From Planctomycetes bacterium GWF2_50_10 (GTDB taxonomy: Bacteria; Planctomycetota; Phycisphaerae; Sedimentisphaerales; GWF2-50-10): a DNA stretch of 16,649 nucleotides. The position numbers were made by a program, and so were the translations under genes. Each line of letters starts with the position of its first letter. Positions within the stretch are counted from its first letter, which is position 1. Below are positions 15,203 to 16,649 of the stretch, one piece after another. The notes beneath the pieces were generated by a model that was not told the origin of the DNA, searched no databases, and saw only the letters and a program-made list of their open reading frames with translations. The stretch covers positions 23,271 to 39,919 of the forward strand of contig MHYB01000115.1 of the NCBI GenBank assembly GCA_001824635.1, read 5' to 3'.

Positions 15203-15892
15203 ATGGAAAAACATAGGCGCGGTCATCCCAAGAGAGGCTTTACGCTGGTCGAACTACTTGTGGTAATTTCGATCATAGCCTTGCTTCTGGCGATTTTGGT
15301 TCCATCTTTAACTAAGGCACGGCAAAGTGCTCAAAAAGTGGTTTGCGGAAACAATCTCAGGCAGATAGGGTTGGGGTATGCGATGTACCTGAACGAGAAC
15401 CGCAACAAAGTTTTCAAGACTTTTTATGATTGCTTCAAGCCTGCAATATACTGGGCCAATAATGGAGCGGCCTGGCATGTAAAAGAAATGCTGATAGGGC
15501 ATGTCTATGTTGCCCAGAACCGCTCGCCGGTTGCGGCAGGTTCAGGCCCTGTGTATATAAGCGACCCGAAGGTATTCAAATGTCCCTCCGATAAGAATTT
15601 CAATAAAGCGACAAGTTGGGAAAAGACCAGCTATGGGTACAATACTTATCTATCTTTTGCAGAGAAGGAAAATCAGCTAAAGCCATTACAATACCTGATG
15701 ACCTTTTATGATCATGACTGGACAAATAGCAGCAACACAGCACGGCATGGTGGCAAATTCTCATCAACGCAAAACCAGATGTATGATATGGTAGACAAGA
15801 ACATGCTGATGTTTGACACTCATGTCGAATACGTCAAGATGCCATATTATTTGTACAATTTTCAACATATATATAAGAATGAGTCACGATGA
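15203..15892 (+). CDS. Prepilin-type pseudopilin (type II secretion / DUF1559-like group)
   Basis: This protein of about 229 aa has a class III signal: a short basic leader, then RG|FTLVELLVVISIIALLLAIL with cleavage after G12, Glu at +5 of the mature protein, and a 20-residue hydrophobic helix. The rest (PSLTKARQSAQKVVCGNNLRQIGLGYAMYLNEN) matches the pseudopilins abundant in Planctomycetota. The C-terminus RHGGKF ... NMLMFDTHVEYVKM resembles their usual H-X9-DG-HV ending, with DTH where DGH is usual. ATG 15203 is preferred over ATG 15191, because GGAG lies 6 nt before it and the leader then has the normal length. It likely forms a membrane-anchored periplasmic pilus-like filament or secretion subunit. 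Its last 4 bp overlap the next gene. Confidence 0.85.
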   Translation: MEKHRRGHPKRGFTLVELLVVISIIALLLAILVPSLTKARQSAQKVVCGNNLRQIGLGYAMYLNENRNKVFKTFYDCFKPAIYWANNGAAWHVKEMLIGHVYVAQNRSPVAAGSGPVYISDPKVFKCPSDKNFNKATSWEKTSYGYNTYLSFAEKENQLKPLQYLMTFYDHDWTNSSNTARHGGKFSSTQNQMYDMVDKNMLMFDTHVEYVKMPYYLYNFQHIYKNESR

Positions 15893-16649
15893 AACTTTCT
15901 CACTTTTTTTTGATTACCATTTTCGTTACCTTCACCAATTGTTTTGGACAATTAGATTTCGCAATAGACGCGATGCCGCCTCAAGCAGCAAAAAATCTAA
16001 TCCAAAATGGCGATTTTGAGAAAACTGATGCGAATGGTGTTACTGGCTGGCAATTCGACTGCCGTGACGCCGTGGCAATGACTGTTACTGTTCTGAGTCA
16101 AAAGGGTAATGAAGCGTCATTTGTACGCGGAGCATGCGAAGATGCGTTTGCGGGCAAGAATTGCCTGAAGATTTCCACACAAGAAGCTTTGTGGGCTGGA
16201 TTTTACAGGCAAAAAGTAAAAGTACCGGTGTTTTTTAAGGGCAAAAGCATGCGGCTCAGTGCATGGGTAAAACAGGCTGGCGGTAACGCAGTGCTCAGGG
16301 TAACACCTGTAGGGGGCGGACAAGAACTGCCGGGCTTCCCAGAAGTGTGCGTCCAAAGGCCTTCCAAGAAAGTGCTTCCCATCAGAGAAGTCTTTATTCC
16401 AGAAAAATGGTTAAAAGGTACTGATAAAGAGGAGACATGGACACATCTTTTTTACGAGTTTACGTTTCCGAAGGAGGCGGACTCGGTATATATAGACTTG
16501 GTTTCATATTTTTCGCCAGGTGTTATACAATTTGATGATGTCAAGTTGGCCGCTTCTAAAATGGATCTCAATATCTATATAAGCGGCGAAGATGTCCAGG
16601 ATGTTTCGGTAACGGATGATAGTGGCAAGGTGCTGGACATAGCCCAAAG
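15889..16649 (+). CDS. Secreted protein with carbohydrate-binding-like N-terminal domain, cut by window end
   Basis: ATG 15889 overlaps the pseudopilin stop as ATGA, and the frame stays open to the last base (253 codons). A Sec signal peptide is followed by NLIQNGDFEKTDANGVTGWQ, the typical start of a family 4/9/16/22-type carbohydrate-binding (CBM_4_9-like) jelly-roll. SWISS-type landmarks follow: AGKNCLKIST, GFYRQKVKVP, MRLSAWVKQAGG, WTHLFYEFTFPKEADSVYIDLVSY and IQFDDVKLAA, which ends the domain near residue 225. What follows (DLNIYISGEDVQDVSVTDDS) looks like the start of a beta-rich domain, and the catalytic domain, if any, lies beyond the window. It is likely a secreted polysaccharide-acting or polysaccharide-binding protein made with the pseudopilin. 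Confidence 0.75.
   Translation, partial: MKLSHFFLITIFVTFTNCFGQLDFAIDAMPPQAAKNLIQNGDFEKTDANGVTGWQFDCRDAVAMTVTVLSQKGNEASFVRGACEDAFAGKNCLKISTQEALWAGFYRQKVKVPVFFKGKSMRLSAWVKQAGGNAVLRVTPVGGGQELPGFPEVCVQRPSKKVLPIREVFIPEKWLKGTDKEETWTHLFYEFTFPKEADSVYIDLVSYFSPGVIQFDDVKLAASKMDLNIYISGEDVQDVSVTDDSGKVLDIAQ

Noticed and set aside
15889..15960. Lipobox in the signal peptide of the last gene (TFTNC)
   Set aside because: The residues before the Cys do not fit the L-[AS]-[GA]-C rule; a Sec type I signal peptide is more likely.
1..16649. Insertion sequence, CRISPR array or tRNA
   Set aside because: No transposase-like protein, evenly spaced direct repeats or cloverleaf-like stretch was found by eye on either strand.

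Overview
The window looks like a chromosomal segment of a Planctomycetota bacterium, most likely Phycisphaerae/Sedimentisphaerales, although a Lentisphaerae-like relative cannot be excluded. This is inferred from several traits together: two LamG-type secreted proteins, one with a dockerin-like tail and one with a PEP-CTERM tail; a short pseudopilin beside them; and a dense set of sugar-catabolic genes (Gfo/Idh/MocA oxidoreductase, xylose-isomerase-like TIM barrels, amidohydrolases, a DUF4838-type glycosidase, a GntR-LacI regulator).

Left arm (1-4848, + strand). The window opens inside a phosphoheptose isomerase gene (gmhA-like) that has lost about 45 codons in frame across its SIS domain. 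Next is a heptose-kinase-like PfkB protein fused to a HAD phosphatase; its natural N-terminus appears to have been cut off by a single-base loss in an A run. An intact GntR regulator with a LacI-type sensor follows. Behind it lies the wreck of a secreted DUF4838 (alpha-glucuronidase-like) glycosidase, readable from signal peptide to C-terminal domain only across seven reading-frame changes and one large internal deletion. Gene decay is concentrated in this arm.

Centre (4941-11560, - strand). Seven genes are packed with gaps of 2-33 bp or an overlap. In transcription order they encode an AraC regulator, a sugar phosphate isomerase/epimerase, a xylose-isomerase-like TIM barrel with one metal ligand changed, a metal-site-less amidohydrolase homologue, an amidohydrolase with its metal site, an alpha/beta hydrolase and a Gfo/Idh/MocA oxidoreductase. 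A good sigma70-type promoter lies just upstream of the AraC gene. I infer a self-regulated catabolic operon for an unusual sugar, cyclitol or sugar derivative. I cannot name the substrate, and this operon is the best candidate in the window for an undescribed pathway.

Right arm (11946-16649, + strand). Divergent from that operon is a PLP-dependent DegT/StrS-type sugar aminotransferase. After it come two paralogous LamG secreted proteins, a type II/IV pseudopilin-like protein and, overlapping it by 4 bp, a secreted carbohydrate-binding-like protein that runs off the window. These form a probable surface or extracellular polysaccharide-interaction cluster. The 385-bp divergent intergenic region (11561-11945) carries the promoters and two copies of a TCATTTAA-containing inverted repeat that may be the AraC operator. 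No tRNA, rRNA, CRISPR array or insertion sequence was seen.
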